Both the position numbers and the translations under genes were made by a program. The notes below the pieces were generated by a model, which was not told where the DNA came from, made no database searches, and was given only the letters and a program-made list of their open reading frames with translations. This document shows positions 1 to 10,100 of a stretch of 42,526 nucleotides of DNA, one piece after another (positions within the stretch are counted from its first letter, which is position 1; every line of letters starts with the position of its first letter). The DNA comes from Bacteroidia bacterium (GTDB lineage Bacteria > Bacteroidota > Bacteroidia > Flavobacteriales > Flavobacteriaceae): the NCBI GenBank assembly GCA_030430535.1, contig JAUIKY010000032.1, forward strand, positions 1-42,526, written 5' to 3'.

Positions 1-111
1 CGCAAATAATTGATTTTATTTGGTTTGAAACACATATAAATATAATTAAACAACTAGTAATCAATTAATTATTGTTTTTATTGGTGTTGGGTAATGTTTA
101 AATCCTAACTC

Positions 112-152
112 TGGCAGTCAAGAGGTCACGGGTTCGAATCCCGTCTTCTCCA
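112..152 (+). tRNA. 3' part of a tRNA-like gene (5' part not found in the window)
   Basis: A standard T-arm is visible at 128-144 (ACGGG, loop TTCGAAT, CCCGT). It is followed by a 7-base acceptor strand CTTCTCC and discriminator A at 152, then a single C as in the two complete tRNAs at the right end. The matching 5' strand (GGAGAAG, or GGGGAAG with a G-U pair) is absent from positions 1-127, and that stretch is very AT-rich. TCACGGGTTCGAATCCCG resembles class II tRNA-Ser T-arms, but no anticodon can be assigned. It could be a truncated tRNA, an integration-site remnant, or the 3' end of a longer RNA such as tmRNA starting left of the window. Start is approximate. Confidence 0.5.
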
Positions 153-155
153 CAG

Positions 156-184
156 AAAAGCTTCCAAGAAATTGGGGGCTTTTT
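156..184 (+). terminator. Intrinsic terminator after the tRNA-like 3' end
   Basis: AAAAGCTTCC pairs with GGGGGCTTTT across an 8-base loop, with two G-T wobbles, followed by a T-rich tract. It begins three bases after the discriminator base, so the tRNA-like sequence is or was the end of a real transcript. It also lies just past the 3' end of the convergent glpD gene. Confidence 0.7.
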
Positions 185-212
185 GTGTTTTAAATAGACA
201 TTGTTTTCATTT

Positions 213-1883
213 TTACTCTTTATCATAAAACGTAGTGGCGTCTTGCAGCAATATGTTTAGATTTTTCTTTTCTTTTGAAATACGAGATTTGTCCCACTCT
301 AAATACTCTGCCAAATCCTGGAGAACAATTTCAGAATAGGTTTTTACGCTAGCAATATCAAAAAACAAACGGCCGGTGCGGCGCACGAAAAAGTCGGTTA
401 AACTGTTTACCATTTCTTTGTGGATACCGTACCATAATTCGGCACGGATTAATCGAGCTAAGGCATCAGTATTTTCAAAAGACTTCGATTTATCAAGAAT
501 ATTATCAGCAATTTTTCCATACGTGGCACATAGATATTGAGGATAATAGGCGTCTGTAATCCCTAAATCTTCCAAGTGTTCTTTCAGCTGACTTTTAAAT
601 TGGAAAACTTCTTTTTCATCCTTAAATGTTGGATTTACCAATGGAATTTGTGCTGTTTTCGATTTTTTAAGGTTTAATTTTTCATCATTTTCCATTTGCT
701 TTAAAACCGCTTCAATAGCCCTTTGAGCCATTTTTCGGTAGCCGGTTAGCTTTCCGCCGGCAATGGAAATCAATCCACTTTCAGAAATAAACAATTCGTC
801 TTTTCGAGACAATTCAGAAGGTGCTTTCCCTTCTTCATGTATAAGTGGCCTTAAACCCGCCCAACTCGATTCCACATCGCTAACAGTTAGGTTTAACTGA
901 TTAAAAGTATGGTTTAAGGCTTCGATGAGGTACTGCACATCGCTTTTTGTTACCACTACGCGGTTTAAACTACCGGAATAATTGGTGTCGGTAGTTCCTA
1001 CGTAGGCACTGCGCCCTCTTGGGATGGCAAAAATCATGCGGCCATCGGGTACATCAAAGTAAACCGATTGCTTAATGGGGAGTTTTTCAAACGGAAACAC
1101 AATATGCACCCCTTTGGTAATATGCAGATGTTTTTTGGTTAACGAATGGTCTTTGTTTCGCAAAACATCTACCCAGGGCCCTGTGGCCGAAATATAGTGC
1201 TTGGCTTTAACTGAAAAGTTGTTTTTGGTATTGTGGTCGATGCAGTTGAGGCTTTCAATTTTAGCATTTTTATCATAATTGAATGATTGTACTTCGCAGT
1301 AATTAATCAGGTTTGCCCCAAAGGATGCGGCCGTTTTAAGTATCTCGATGGTAAGTCGGGCATCGTCCGTTCGGTATTCGGTATAAAGTCCGCCGCCCAA
1401 AACTTTCGCTTTGTCCAATAAAGGTTCTTTCTCGAGGGTTTCGGTTTTGTCGAGCATCACCCGTTTGTCGTTTTCGGAAACTTCAGCCAAATAATCGTAA
1501 ATTTTTAAGCCGATGGAAGTTAATAGTTTGCCGTAGGTGCCGCCTTTTATCAAAGGAAGCAACATTTTTTCGGGCACCACAAGATGGGGTGCTAGTTTGT
1601 GAACAATGGCACGCTCGGTACCCGATTCATGTACCAAACCAATTTCAAATTGCTTTAAATACCTAAGCCCACCGTGGATGAGTTTGGTGGATTTGTTGCT
1701 GGTTCCGGAAGCAAAATCGCTTTTTTCAACCAAGCACACGTTCAAGCCCCTGCTCACGGCATCGAGTGCAATACCCGCTCCAGTAATACCCCCGCCAATG
1801 ATGGCCAAATCGTAGGTGGTTGATTGTAGTGCCGCAAGCTGATTCGTCCTATTTAAAATCGAAAAAGTTGATGTTTCTGCCAT
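213..1883 (-). CDS. glpD: Aerobic glycerol-3-phosphate dehydrogenase
   Basis: A 556-residue FAD enzyme that oxidises sn-glycerol-3-phosphate to dihydroxyacetone phosphate and passes electrons to quinone at the inner membrane. The N-terminal dinucleotide-binding motif GGGITGAG (about residues 30-37) is followed by the GlpD-typical GTSNKSTKLIHGGLRYL and, mid-protein, IPRGRSAYVGTTDTNY. A C-terminal DAO_C-like region follows. Length fits the family. The ATG at 1881-1883 directly follows the TGA of the upstream hydrolase with no intervening base, so translation is probably coupled. No glycerol kinase or facilitator gene is adjacent, so this copy is apart from a classical glp operon. Identity is firm; the link with the hydrolase is inferred only from spacing. 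Confidence 0.95.
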   Translation of the reverse strand: MAETSTFSILNRTNQLAALQSTTYDLAIIGGGITGAGIALDAVSRGLNVCLVEKSDFASGTSNKSTKLIHGGLRYLKQFEIGLVHESGTERAIVHKLAPHLVVPEKMLLPLIKGGTYGKLLTSIGLKIYDYLAEVSENDKRVMLDKTETLEKEPLLDKAKVLGGGLYTEYRTDDARLTIEILKTAASFGANLINYCEVQSFNYDKNAKIESLNCIDHNTKNNFSVKAKHYISATGPWVDVLRNKDHSLTKKHLHITKGVHIVFPFEKLPIKQSVYFDVPDGRMIFAIPRGRSAYVGTTDTNYSGSLNRVVVTKSDVQYLIEALNHTFNQLNLTVSDVESSWAGLRPLIHEEGKAPSELSRKDELFISESGLISIAGGKLTGYRKMAQRAIEAVLKQMENDEKLNLKKSKTAQIPLVNPTFKDEKEVFQFKSQLKEHLEDLGITDAYYPQYLCATYGKIADNILDKSKSFENTDALARLIRAELWYGIHKEMVNSLTDFFVRRTGRLFFDIASVKTYSEIVLQDLAEYLEWDKSRISKEKKNLNILLQDATTFYDKE

Positions 1884-2732
1884 TCATTCCTTGGGTGTTA
1901 AAAATGAAATGGCTTCCTGAATGGCCTCATTTAAATGGTTTGGTAAATGGTCTTTTTCGTAAGGGTGCGAGGCTCCAAAAACATGGTCGGCACCTTCAAT
2001 AATCTTAAGGGTACTGTTGGGTTTCCAATGATGGAGGTTATGGGCCTCGCTCACCAAAACCGTTGGGTCTTCACTGCCGTGAATAATTAAGAGGGGAATG
2101 TTTAATTTTGAAACAGCTCGTTTAATGTTGAGCCGTTCTTCATTGTTTTTAAAATCTTCATAAAACTGGTAATAATGGGGCATGTTTTGTTTAGTGCGTC
2201 CGTTCAAAACATATTTTACGCCCTCTTTTTTCCATTGTTCAGCATCACCCGTAATTGGCGCCCGATTAGCGTAATCGGACACGCCAGCCAGCGTGATAAC
2301 CCGTTTTATACGTTGGTCTTCCTCGGCTTTAATGGTAACGATGCCACCAGCGCGACTGTGTCCCAATAAGTTGGTGTTGTTGGTGTCGGCTTCATTCTTA
2401 AAAGGAAACTCGTTACATACCCAGTCTATAACGGTGTGCAAATCGTCCAATTCTTTAGTGTAATTATTGTTTCCAAAGGCTTCCAAATCTGGAAAATCTA
2501 TGGGGTGTTCTGCCGTTCCGCCGTTATGTGAAAAATTGAATTTTATAAAGCAAAAGCCAGATTTGGCAAAGGCTTTTGCCATGAGATGCCATGCGCCCCA
2601 ATCTTTAAAACCTTTATAGCCGTGGCAAAAAATCACTATAGGTTTGGGTGTATTATTTTCTTTTAAAAACACATCGGCCAAAATGGGTTTACCGTGTTTT
2701 CCTTTTAATATGATGTTTTTTTCAATAGTCAT
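1884..2732 (-). CDS. Alpha/beta hydrolase (dienelactone-hydrolase-like)
   Basis: A 282-residue soluble alpha/beta-hydrolase. The nucleophile elbow is GHSRAGG with Ser126, the acid is probably Asp222 in HGSEDPTV, and the base is His250 in GADHVFG. The oxyanion-hole motif FCHGYKG is at about 36-42. This gives a complete catalytic triad. The substrate cannot be told from sequence; esterase, peptidase or acyl-hydrolase activity is possible. Its start is 2 bases past the stop of the AddB-like gene and its stop abuts the glpD start, so the three are probably one transcript. Confidence 0.85.
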   Translation of the reverse strand: MTIEKNIILKGKHGKPILADVFLKENNTPKPIVIFCHGYKGFKDWGAWHLMAKAFAKSGFCFIKFNFSHNGGTAEHPIDFPDLEAFGNNNYTKELDDLHTVIDWVCNEFPFKNEADTNNTNLLGHSRAGGIVTIKAEEDQRIKRVITLAGVSDYANRAPITGDAEQWKKEGVKYVLNGRTKQNMPHYYQFYEDFKNNEERLNIKRAVSKLNIPLLIIHGSEDPTVLVSEAHNLHHWKPNSTLKIIEGADHVFGASHPYEKDHLPNHLNEAIQEAISFLTPKE

Positions 2733-2734
2733 TT

Positions 2735-5491
2735 TTAAACTTCTTTTTCAACAAAATCGATTTTTGGATTGCAAATTTCAACAATCAACTTTTTAAGTTC
2801 AGTTTCAAAATCCAACAGAGTCTCTTGGGTAATCAGACTGTCTTTTTTTCTACTGGACGACGACTCCTTTTGGGCGAATTTCAAAAATCCTGAGCTGAGG
2901 TTTTTAAACGAAATAATACCAGCCTCAATAGGAAATTTTAGGTTTTGCGATGCCCGCATCATGTACGCATAACAAAGTACTTGAAAACTTTTGCTATACT
3001 TTTTGTAGTCGGTTGTAATGTCTTCCCATTCTACAATTTCGACTTGGTTTTGTTCAACTTTACCAGTTTTGTAATCAATAATCCTAATGGTGCCGCTGCA
3101 CTCGTCCACTCGGTCTACTTTTCCTTTTAATTTTATGGGAAAATCAAGTTCTGGAATATTGATTTCTATTTCATTATCGGCTTCAATGGCCAGAATTTTT
3201 ATTTCGTTTCCTGCTTTGAGTGCTTTTATTTCTAAATTAAGAAAATTGGACACATAGCGTTTAGCAATTTCAAAAATAATCAGGTTTTTTCCAGTTGAAA
3301 TATCACCTTGTTTGTACTCGTTTTTAAAATGAAAACTTACCCGTTCTTCAATATTTGTTTTGAGTTGTTTAATGATTTCAATGGTTAAAAACGTTCCAAC
3401 TAGTGGTTTGTAAAAGTCTTCTAAAGTATTGTGGACCACTGTTCCTAACGTGTTGGCCGCCACGGTTTCTTCAACATCGTTGTGTTCACGTATTTTTAGG
3501 ATGCTTTGGTAATAAAAATCGATAGGATTCCTCATGTAATTGGTGAGCGATGAGGGCGAAAATCCTTTTCCCGCCAAAGCTATCAATTGGTCCTGCAGGT
3601 GGGGTGTTTTCTCTATACGTTCCAATTCGGAAGGGATTACCGGTACTTTTGGAGCCATTATTTTGTGGCTTATTTGGTGTTTGCCTTCCAACTCCAATTG
3701 GGTAATAAAGCGACTTTTTTCGCCGCCGGTAAGTACATCGGCTTCCGTATTATAAAGAATATACACGTTTTTTGCCCGTTGCAAAAGTCTGTAAAAATGG
3801 TAGGTGTAAACCGCGTCTTTTTCTTTGTAAGTTGGTAGCTGGTTTTCTATTTTAACATCAAACGGAATGAACGAGTTTTGCGTTTTTCCCGATGGCAAGA
3901 TGCCTTCATTAACCGAAGAAATAATAACGGTTTCAAAATCTAAAACACGCGATTCCAACATCCCCATAATTTGCAAACCCTGTAATGGTTCGCCTTGAAA
4001 ATCGAGCGTTTCAGAACTTAAAAGCTCCTTGTAAATGCCATGCAGGGTAGAAATGTTGTTAATGTATGGATGAAGGGAATTTAATCTTGAAATTTCATTG
4101 AACAATACATTAAATCGGTACAGGTATTCCAGTGGAAGTAGGTTGGCCTTTTTATTTTTATCTAAAATCGCTTTAATGGCCAGAATTAAATTGGAGCAAT
4201 TTTTTAAAGCATTTTCTGCTGATGTTCCCCAATTTGAAAACAATAAATTAATGGTGTTTTGCGCCAAGGGTGCAATTTCAGTAAGCTTTTCCTTACTTAA
4301 ATATACCAGGTTATTGTGGTCTATAGTTTCGGTTATTGCCGAAGAATAATCAGTGTTATCAATAAAAAATAAAGGCTTTATAAACTGATGTGAAATAATT
4401 TTAACAACATCTTTATAGTAAAATGTGGTTGGCGAATATTTGTGTAAAAGGAAAAGCGACTCGAACAGAGTGGCCAAAGGAATGGATTTTAACGGAAAAC
4501 CCATTGTAATATTTAGCGCATCAATGTTTGTCGGGATAGAGTTAAGTACTGGCAGCAATAAATTTTCATCACCTAAAACTACTGCGGTATTTTGTAGCGA
4601 CGGATTGCTTTTTTGCAAGTTTTTCAGCAAAGAACCAATGTGTTTGGCTTGCCCAATATTTTTCGGAATACCAAAAATGGATATGTTTTTTTCTTCGGAA
4701 TAATGATGCGTTACCCAATTAAATGGATGGGTTTTAAAGTGTTTCCAATTGTTTTTATGTTGTCTTGTAAATAGCCCGGCATCGTGGTTTTTGTTGTTTA
4801 AAAACTCGGCATCAATATCCCAATATATTTTTGCCATTTCATTTTGAAGCAGCTCTTGTATGATGGTAGATTCTGATGTGTTTAGTGCGTTAAAACCTAA
4901 AAAGATATGTTGCTTTTCTTGGCTGTTTTGAATGTATGTTTCCAGGTTTTCAACCGCTTCTCTGTAAACCAAGCCTTGGTAGGCCAACCCTTTTGCTAAT
5001 AAGCTTTCCGAAAAATGTTGGTAATAGCTATGAAGTTTGTTCCAAAAGGAAAGATAGTTTTTTACAAAATCGGTTTTGTTGACTTCTAACGACCAGTGGT
5101 TTAAGTCCTGAATGGCACTTAAATAATTGAAAATCTTTTCTTGCGGAATGAGATATCGGTCAATTTCATTAAAATCTTGCAACAGTATTTGTGCCCACTT
5201 GGTAAAGGTCTCGAACGAATCTCGTTTTGGAGCTTTGGTCAATTCAGAATAGCTATTGTAAAACTCAAAAAGCAATTCGGTATTGGTGATGGTTTTGAGT
5301 TGGGAAAGCTGTTCTACAAATTCTTCAATACTTACTATTTCAGGAGAAAAAATAGTTTGATTTAAAACTTGCGGCAACTGATGTTTTAAGAATAGTCCCG
5401 CACGTTTACTGGGGACAATAAAGGTAAGCTCAGAGAAATTTTGCGTGCTGTTTTTTAGGTCTTTTAAAACATCAAAAATAAAAGTCGTCAT
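2735..5491 (-). CDS. AddB-like PD-(D/E)XK nuclease / inactivated helicase subunit
   Basis: A 918-residue protein read as the AddB-type subunit of a Bacteroidota AddAB double-strand-break repair nuclease. The N-terminus has TFIVPSKRAGLFLK where a helicase would have a Walker A, so it lacks GxGKT and is probably not an ATPase. The C-terminus has a RecB-type nuclease core: GKVDRVD (Asp793) and IIDYKTGK (Asp806, Lys808). The clustered cysteines that hold the Fe-S cluster in Bacillus AddB are not apparent. The probable partner lies 1.7 kb upstream on the same strand (7186-10320), separated by an OmpA gene. Start ATG at 5489-5491 lies next to a strong terminator. Confidence 0.8.
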   Translation of the reverse strand: MTTFIFDVLKDLKNSTQNFSELTFIVPSKRAGLFLKHQLPQVLNQTIFSPEIVSIEEFVEQLSQLKTITNTELLFEFYNSYSELTKAPKRDSFETFTKWAQILLQDFNEIDRYLIPQEKIFNYLSAIQDLNHWSLEVNKTDFVKNYLSFWNKLHSYYQHFSESLLAKGLAYQGLVYREAVENLETYIQNSQEKQHIFLGFNALNTSESTIIQELLQNEMAKIYWDIDAEFLNNKNHDAGLFTRQHKNNWKHFKTHPFNWVTHHYSEEKNISIFGIPKNIGQAKHIGSLLKNLQKSNPSLQNTAVVLGDENLLLPVLNSIPTNIDALNITMGFPLKSIPLATLFESLFLLHKYSPTTFYYKDVVKIISHQFIKPLFFIDNTDYSSAITETIDHNNLVYLSKEKLTEIAPLAQNTINLLFSNWGTSAENALKNCSNLILAIKAILDKNKKANLLPLEYLYRFNVLFNEISRLNSLHPYINNISTLHGIYKELLSSETLDFQGEPLQGLQIMGMLESRVLDFETVIISSVNEGILPSGKTQNSFIPFDVKIENQLPTYKEKDAVYTYHFYRLLQRAKNVYILYNTEADVLTGGEKSRFITQLELEGKHQISHKIMAPKVPVIPSELERIEKTPHLQDQLIALAGKGFSPSSLTNYMRNPIDFYYQSILKIREHNDVEETVAANTLGTVVHNTLEDFYKPLVGTFLTIEIIKQLKTNIEERVSFHFKNEYKQGDISTGKNLIIFEIAKRYVSNFLNLEIKALKAGNEIKILAIEADNEIEINIPELDFPIKLKGKVDRVDECSGTIRIIDYKTGKVEQNQVEIVEWEDITTDYKKYSKSFQVLCYAYMMRASQNLKFPIEAGIISFKNLSSGFLKFAQKESSSSRKKDSLITQETLLDFETELKKLIVEICNPKIDFVEKEV

Positions 5492-5502
5492 GTTATAAAA
5501 AT

Positions 5503-5535
5503 AAAAAACGCTTCGGATTTCCGAAGCGTTTTTTT
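5503..5535. terminator. Bidirectional intrinsic terminator between ompA-like and addB-like genes
   Basis: Perfect 8-bp stem CGCTTCGG/CCGAAGCG with loop ATTT, flanked by A6 on the left and T7 on the right, so it works on both strands. On the minus strand it ends the OmpA-family transcript. It lies only about 12 bases upstream of the AddB-like start codon, so the addB-like operon either starts very close by or depends on read-through. Confidence 0.9.
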
Positions 5536-5567
5536 GCTTATTATTTGAAAATTATCTGGGCTGTAAA

Positions 5568-6965
5568 TTATTTAGCCAAGTTAATCTCTACACGTCTGTT
5601 GTTTGCTCTACCAGCTCTAGTTTTGTTAGAATCGATTGGTTTAGATTCTCCGTAACCAAGCGCAGAAAGTCTGAAAGCATCGATACCATTTTTCACTAAG
5701 TATTCTTTAACGGCGTTAGCTCTAGCATCTGATAATCTTTGGTTTAAGCTTTCGCTACCTACACTATCAGTGTGGCCTTCAACTGTAAACTTAGAGTTAG
5801 GATACTCGTTTAGGATTTTGATGATATCAGCTAAAACTTCAGCAGATTGTGATTTGATAGTTGATTTACCAGTGTCGAATAAGATTGTTTTAGCGTACTC
5901 GTTAAGTTGCTTTTGAACTTCGGCAGTAACTTCTGGACAACCAGCGTTTGCTACAGTACCTTTTACTTCTGGACACTTATCGTCTTTGTCTAATACACCG
6001 TCACCGTCAGTATCTGGCCATGGGCATCCGTTGTTAGCAGAAGGACCAGCTTCGTTAGGACATTTATCGTCAGCATCAGTTACACCGTCACCGTCAGCAT
6101 CTGGGCAACCTGCTAAAGCAGCGATACCAGCAACAGTAGGACAGTTATCTTTGTTATCAGCAACACCATCACCATCTGAATCTGGGCAACCGTTAAGTTC
6201 AGCTAAACCAGCTTCGTTAGGACAATCGTCTTTGCTATCTTCAATACCGTCACCATCAGTATCAGGACAACCGTTGAATGCTTCTAAACCAGCAACATCT
6301 GGACAAGCATCATCTTTGTCATAGATACCGTCACCGTCAGTATCAGTTCCACCAAATTTGATAGAGATACCAGCAGTGTGTTGGAAGTGTGTTTGTAGGT
6401 AATCTTCAAACGCATGTTTGTAAGCTGTTTGAAGGGTTAAACCAACGTTTTCGCTAAACCAAACGTTTAAACCTAAAGTACCGTTTAAAGTACCAGCACC
6501 AATTTCGTCAACCCAAGTGTAACCACCACCTACACCTAAATAAGGGTCGATAGTTGTTCCTTGTAAAAAATTATACTTAATGGTACCGTCTACACCGTAG
6601 TAAGACCAGTCGTCAACTTTGTTAACTTCTTCTGGTACAGTGTTAGCTTTGTCTCCCCAGTTTTCAATTTTATTTAAAGAACCTGTAATTCCGAAAGAAA
6701 AACCACTGTTTAAGTATTTTGATACCGAAATAGTAGATAATGAAGGTAATATGTTCCAGTGGTCGCTGGCGTTAAAAAATTCATCACCTATTGCACTACC
6801 TAAGTAAGCGTTGCCTACTACACCATCTCCTGAAGGAAAGGCATCAACTGCGTTTGCTCCAATGGTAATTTGCCAAGGATTGTTTTCGTCTTGCGCATTA
6901 GCGTTGCTATAACCAAGTACAAGCAACATAGCGAACAGTAATCTGCTAAGATTTTTCATATTCAA
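5568..6965 (-). CDS. OmpA-family outer-membrane protein with TSP3 calcium-binding repeats
   Basis: A 465-residue secreted protein. The signal peptide is residues 1-24, ending in SNANA-Q. An eight-strand-barrel-like region follows to about 205. Five thrombospondin type-3 repeats (DTDGDGI/V..D..D.CP..AG...GCP) span about 207-345 and are expected to bind Ca2+. A C-terminal OmpA domain ([10 protein letters not shown] ... VEGHTDSVG ... LSALGYGES ... NNRRVEI) binds peptidoglycan. It probably links the outer membrane to the cell wall. There are two possible ATGs, residue 1 (6963-6965) and residue 3 (6957-6959); either leaves a normal signal peptide. It has its own promoter and terminator, which fits a highly expressed monocistronic gene. 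Confidence 0.93.
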   Translation of the reverse strand: MNMKNLSRLLFAMLLVLGYSNANAQDENNPWQITIGANAVDAFPSGDGVVGNAYLGSAIGDEFFNASDHWNILPSLSTISVSKYLNSGFSFGITGSLNKIENWGDKANTVPEEVNKVDDWSYYGVDGTIKYNFLQGTTIDPYLGVGGGYTWVDEIGAGTLNGTLGLNVWFSENVGLTLQTAYKHAFEDYLQTHFQHTAGISIKFGGTDTDGDGIYDKDDACPDVAGLEAFNGCPDTDGDGIEDSKDDCPNEAGLAELNGCPDSDGDGVADNKDNCPTVAGIAALAGCPDADGDGVTDADDKCPNEAGPSANNGCPWPDTDGDGVLDKDDKCPEVKGTVANAGCPEVTAEVQKQLNEYAKTILFDTGKSTIKSQSAEVLADIIKILNEYPNSKFTVEGHTDSVGSESLNQRLSDARANAVKEYLVKNGIDAFRLSALGYGESKPIDSNKTRAGRANNRRVEINLAK

Positions 6966-6994
6966 AAGTTTAATTTTTAAGTGTTAATTGTGAA

Positions 6995-7024
6995 CAAAAG
7001 TAAGTTGTTAAATATTATTAACAA
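6995..7024 (-). promoter_or_regulatory. Bacteroidota-type promoter of the OmpA-family gene
   Basis: On the minus strand, TACTTTTG (6995-7002) matches TAnnTTTG. TTG (7022-7024) lies 19 bases upstream, the expected -33/-7 spacing. The start codon is about 30 bases downstream. Confidence 0.75.
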
Positions 7025-7185
7025 AGACAAATATAAAAAAAAATAGTACAAATGCACTATTCATCGATAGTTCAGATTCAATTTAGATTGTTTTTAGAGT
7101 ATAACTTGCTTTGGCCAAGGTTGTGGCGCATTTGCCCGAATACGATTTCGTGAAACAAGCTGTAATATCAGGTGATTTGACAGAT

Positions 7186-10100
7186 TTAAACCTGTTTTAT
7201 TTTAATGTCGTTATTTATATAGACCAAGATTTTATTTTTGATGACAATGCCCATTTCCTCCAAAACGTCTTGATAAAGTTGTAGCTGTTGTATGTGTTTT
7301 TTATCCTCGGCTCCTGTTTTGTAATCAATAATAACGGCTTCTTTTTTTTCGTTTACAGCGACTTTGTCCGGTCTAAGAATAATACCTTGTTTAGTAATAA
7401 TATCGCGCTCGTTATGAGTGGTGTAGGTTTCGGTAAAATAGTCGCTAAGTTTGGGATGGTTAATAATTTGAATGGCGGTTTCCTTTAGCGCTGTGGCTTG
7501 CAAATGGTCAATAATCGAAGCTCTCAAAAAATCCTGAATAACAAAATCGACATCGGTTTTTGTTTTAATTTGAGCCATGATATCGTGAATCAAATTTCCT
7601 TTTTCAATAGCTTCCTTTTGTGCAGTATCCCATAAAAAGCTCGATTTGGCCACTACTTTTATATGGTGTTGATCTTTTGCCGTTGAAATGAATTCGTCCT
7701 GCAATTGGGTGTTGGTTTGTTTTTCTTCGGAAGTTTTTGAGGTCCTTTTTGAATTTCCGAAACTATAAATCAACTTTGAATCTTCCCAGAGGCCTAAATG
7801 CTGAAGGTAGCTAATCAATAGCCCTGAGTATTTTTTGGTGTTGGTCTCGCCTTTTGTTGAAATATCTTTTGCTGAAATAATGTAAAGTTGTTCTGCCGCA
7901 CGTGTTAACGCCACATAAAGCAGGTTAATATTGTCCAGCTCTAATTCCGATTGATGCTGGTCGTAAATTTGTTTGCCTTCCTCTCCAAAATATTCAAAAT
8001 CCTTGTTGTAATTTAATAAGGTGTGTGTAAAACCGTGGTATTGTTCTTTATTGATGGCAAACCACTCTTTGGGCTCTTTTTCGCGATAAATGTCCAAATC
8101 AGCATACGGGAAAATAACCACTGGAAATTCCAATCCCTTCGATTTATGGATGGTCATGATCTGCACCGCATTTTGCCCTAGGGGCGAAACAATACTCAGA
8201 CTGTCTTTCTTTTTATCGAAGTATTCCAAAAAACCCGATATATCTGAACCTTTTTTCTGTGTAAAATCCAAAACAACATCTAAGTAAAACTGTACATAGG
8301 CGTTGCTGTTTTCTGCCAAATTAAATTGACGTATTAGGGTTTCTGCCAAATCGAAAAGCGGGAGTTGTAAAAGGCCTTCCGTTTTTAAAAACACACCATA
8401 GGTTTCTAGTTTTTTTAGCAATTCTGAAACAGGTAAATCGATATGTTCGGTAAAAAAATCGTGTTGGTTTTCAATATTAAAATGGTTGGCCAAAAATTGA
8501 AGCACCCTGATTTTTATTTCCTTGTTTTTGGGTTGTAGCAAAAGCCCTAAAAAATGATTGATAAACTGTACTTCGGGTGCATTGTTTAAAAGCAGGGTTT
8601 CCGAAGATATAATGGGGATATCGTTTTGGCTCAAATAATTGGCCACGGCCACGCCATCTTTTTTCTTTCTTACCAAAACACAAATATCGCCAAGCGAATA
8701 ACCGTTGGCTAAACAGCTATTTATTTTTTGCAAAACGGTTTCGGTGAAAAAGGCATCACGGTCGTCGTCTTTAGTGATGTCCAAAAACTCCAGTTCTACA
8801 TAACCCTCATTGTTTTTGGTGATGTCCTGTTGGGCGTGGTTGTACAAATGGCTGTACATGTCGTTGTTAAAAACCTGTTGTGACAAAAAATTGAAAAGCC
8901 CATTGTTGAAGTTCACTACCTCTTTAAAACTACGGAAATTGGCAGGGAGGTTTTTTACGTTCTTTTCAACATAAAATGGATTTTCGTTATTAAACAGTTC
9001 AATAAACTGTTCGGCCTTGCCGCCACGCCATCGGTAAATGGCCTGTTTGGCATCGCCAACCAATAGGGTACTACCGTTTTCGGCCGATAGCGAATTGTTC
9101 AATAACGGCACTAAATTTTGCCATTGAACCACCGATGTATCCTGAAATTCATCAATAAAATAATGTTTGAATTTTTCACCAATACGTTCGTAAATAAAAG
9201 GCGAGGGCTGTGCTTTAATTTCGTTGTTAATGATGGCATTGAATTCTGAAATGAGCATTTTGTTTTGCTCTTCTTTTAGCGCGATCAGTTCTTGGTTTAT
9301 GGCATTTAGCACCGAAAGCGGTGTGATATTTTTATAAAACGCTTTTAAAAATTTTAGCAGAAAAACTGCTTGTTTGGTATTGTTGAAAGCTGAAGCTATT
9401 TCAGGTTGAATCTGTTCTATTGTTGATGCAATATTTGCAGTAACCCGTTTGGGGTACAGTGTTTTGGTTTCGATGTCCTCTTGCCATTTAGCAGTAAAAT
9501 TAACGTTGAAATCGGCATGGGCCAGTTTTTGAAAATGTTTGGGTAGATAGCCTCCCGAAAAATCGCCAAATTCCAATCCGGCGTTTTCAATGGTTGTTAA
9601 TATGCTTTTCGCAATTTCCGAAACTGAAGATTCGGTTTCAGCAATATCTTTTTTTAATTGCGATTTCAACGAACTAAAATCGGCTAAGGTTTTGTCTTTT
9701 AGTGTTTCTAAAAACGGGATGTCGTTTTCGTTCACCAAAAGTTTGGCTATTTTATTGAAATCGATGGCAACGTCCCAACTTTTGTCGTTATCGGCCTTTT
9801 CAATGGCAAAGTCAACTAAAATTTGGGTTAGGGCATCATTTGTTCCCGCTTTGGCTATAAGGCTATCTACAGCTTCATTCAAAAGGGCTTCTTGGTCCAG
9901 TTCCACTTCAAAATTTAAAGGCAATTTGAGGTCGTGGGCAAAAGTGCGAATAATTTTATGGGTAAAACCATCAATGGTCGATATATCAAAAGCAGCATAA
10001 TTGTGTAAAATCGTGTTGAGTAGTTTTCCCGATTTTTCATGAAGCTGTTCGGGGGGCATTTCCAATTCTTCACAAATAGATTGAAACATGCTGTGGTTTG

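Noticed and set aside
1-152. A complete tmRNA gene at the left edge
   Set aside because: Only the last 25 or so bases could fit; the upstream 100 bases are AT-rich and show no tag frame or pseudoknots. Kept as an alternative, not as a call.
5986-6324. A 112-residue plus-strand frame rich in PSPSVSG repeats
   Set aside because: It is the antisense of the TSP3 repeats of the OmpA-family gene; its repeats simply mirror the DxDGDG repeats.
6200-6340. Short tandem DNA repeats in the OmpA gene
   Set aside because: They arise from the TSP3 protein repeats and vary at the codon level; not a DNA-level repeat element.
9590-10000. A 136-residue plus-strand frame
   Set aside because: Antisense to the AddA-like helicase, with no recognisable motif and no promoter.
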